Assembly: GCF_900100015.1 (NCBI RefSeq)
Contig: NZ_FNDD01000001.1
Location: 1 to 64,000 of the forward strand
DNA: 64,000 bases
Source of the DNA: Vibrio xiamenensis
GTDB taxonomy: Bacteria; Pseudomonadota; Gammaproteobacteria; Enterobacterales; Vibrionaceae
Direction: 5' to 3'
How positions within the stretch are numbered: the stretch's first letter is position 1; each line of letters opens with the position of its first letter. A program made the translations under genes and the position numbers. The notes below the pieces were generated by a model. It was not told where the DNA came from. It saw only the letters and a list, made by a program, of their open reading frames with translations, and ran no database searches. This document shows positions 63,215-64,000 of the stretch, in pieces.

Positions 63215-63642
63215 CATTTAAAAAACCATATCACGTTGATTTCGCAGAGCTTATGCGTACATACGAAACCAACTATGCCAAATTACGTGCGTTGCTGCCA
63301 AACCAGCCTAGTGTTGGTGATGTGCGCTGCTACCAAGCGGCAAATATGGCTTATCAGCTAGAAGTGGGAGAGGTCACAAAGTACACAACTTTGGTGGATA
63401 TTTGTCAAAGTGATGACGTTGCTGTCTTTCCATTGCCGAAAATGTCTGTCAGGCTCTATCACGATGCTCGAGTGGCGGAAGTGTGCAGTAGTGAACACCT
63501 TAAGCGAGTTCAAGCTCGTTACGAATATCCAAACGATAAAATGGTTCAAAAAGACGAAAAAGCTCAATTAAATCGATTTCTCGGCGATTGGCTTTCCTTT
63601 TGTTTAAGACACGGCATCAGCCGAACATCTTTAGGTATTTAG
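63202..63642 (+). CDS. yqiB: DUF1249 family protein YqiB
   Basis: A 146-residue cytoplasmic protein of the DUF1249 family, of unknown function, always found next to cpdA and nudF in gammaproteobacteria. YETNYAKLRALLP near 17-29 and the C-terminal RFLGDWLSFCLRHGIS are the conserved ends. The ATG at 63202 lies inside the end of nudF; longer upstream starts would overlap more. Translation is likely coupled. Confidence 0.9.
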   Translation: MAEVAFKKPYHVDFAELMRTYETNYAKLRALLPNQPSVGDVRCYQAANMAYQLEVGEVTKYTTLVDICQSDDVAVFPLPKMSVRLYHDARVAEVCSSEHLKRVQARYEYPNDKMVQKDEKAQLNRFLGDWLSFCLRHGISRTSLGI

Positions 63643-63655
63643 TCAGGTTTTAGTT

Positions 63656-64000
63656 TTGAAAGTATCGTCAAGCTCAACAGAAAATCGCAGTATCAAGCTG
63701 TTGCAAATCACGGATACCCATCTTTTTGCACCCGCTGATGGCAGCCTGCTTAGCGTCAATACTCATGACAGTTTTCTCTCTGTGGTCTCGGCTATCATGG
63801 ACAGAAACGTTGCATTTGATGCCATTTTGGCCACCGGTGATATCTCACAAGATCACAGCGAAGCGTCGTATCAGAAATTCGAGCAAGGCATCGCTCCGTT
63901 GGAGAAGCCGTGTTTCTGGCTGCCTGGTAACCATGATTACAAGCCTAATATGGGCTCGGTGCTACCTTCTAAGCAAATTCAGCCAGTAGAACATGTGTTA
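63656..64000 (+). CDS. cpdA: 3',5'-cyclic-AMP phosphodiesterase, 5' part
   Basis: The first 115 codons of CpdA, cut off by the window edge. It hydrolyses cAMP and so lowers CRP activity. The calcineurin-type metallophosphoesterase motifs are visible: ITDTHLF near 18-24, ATGDISQD near 58-65 and PGNHDY near 90-95. It appears to start at a TTG (63656), with AGG upstream, 13 bases after yqiB. No stop is reached in the window. Confidence 0.9.
   Translation, partial: MKVSSSSTENRSIKLLQITDTHLFAPADGSLLSVNTHDSFLSVVSAIMDRNVAFDAILATGDISQDHSEASYQKFEQGIAPLEKPCFWLPGNHDYKPNMGSVLPSKQIQPVEHVL

Overview
The window is a stretch of gammaproteobacterial chromosome, almost certainly from a Vibrio. The gene order (leuDCBA, PAP2 phosphatase, MJ1255-type glycosyltransferase, leuO, fadD-like, ilvIH, serA, rpiA, fau, 6S RNA, zapA ... 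rpoE-rseABC, lepAB-rnc-era-recO-pdxJ-acpS, barA, rlmD-relA-mazG-pyrG-eno, cca, gspAB, pit, ygiF, glnE-hldE, tolC, nudF-yqiB-cpdA) is the one I remember from Vibrio genomes. Protein sequences, two near-identical 5S genes, a 6S RNA in its usual zapA-fau position and a leucine-rich leu leader peptide all agree. The species cannot be fixed from the sequence alone. I see no insertion sequence, prophage, integron or CRISPR array; this is dense core genome.

Layout. 1-475: the tail of an rRNA operon (5S, tRNA-Thr, 5S). 537-6500: a secreted DUF547 protein and the leucine operon leuABCD (minus strand) with promoter, leader peptide and attenuator. 6810-14385: PAP2 phosphatase plus glycosyltransferase, the regulator LeuO, an acyl-CoA synthetase, and acetohydroxyacid synthase ilvIH. 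14456-21048: serA, rpiA, fau, 6S RNA and zapA on minus, then ygfB-ubiH-ubiI on plus. 21188-25909: ytfK-like, a gene-poor 600 bp, ybaK-like/ygfZ, sdhE-ygfX, nadB. 26130-28914: the sigma-E operon with its own sigma-E-type promoter. 29021-35420: lepA, lepB, rnc, era, recO, pdxJ, acpS, partly overlapping. 35408-38215: the BarA sensor kinase. 38404-46120: rlmD, relA, mazG, pyrG, eno. 46247-54819: cca, gspAB, an SH3 protein, the Pit phosphate transporter with its DUF47 partner, and the CYTH-CHAD triphosphatase. 55146-64000: a small-sensor chemotaxis receptor, glnE-hldE, tolC, nudF-yqiB and the first 115 codons of cpdA.

How the genes connect. Branched-chain amino acid synthesis (leu, ilv, leuO) is grouped at one end. 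Nucleotide-signal metabolism recurs: relA and the SpoT-stimulating YtfK family for (p)ppGpp, cpdA for cAMP, with a CRP-like site in front of pyrG. Envelope functions recur too (rpoE system, lepB, tolC, hldE, gspAB).

I did not find a convincing wholly new multi-gene system. The most interesting signals are small: two 5S genes whose differences are almost all paired compensatory changes; an intrinsic-terminator shape between the first 5S and tRNA-Thr; a PurR-like box upstream of serA; a CRP-like site placed for class II activation of pyrG; a FabR-like palindrome just upstream of the acyl-CoA synthetase; a putative barA terminator antisense inside acpS; overlapping inverted repeats before leuO; and a possible three-way-junction leader before ilvI.
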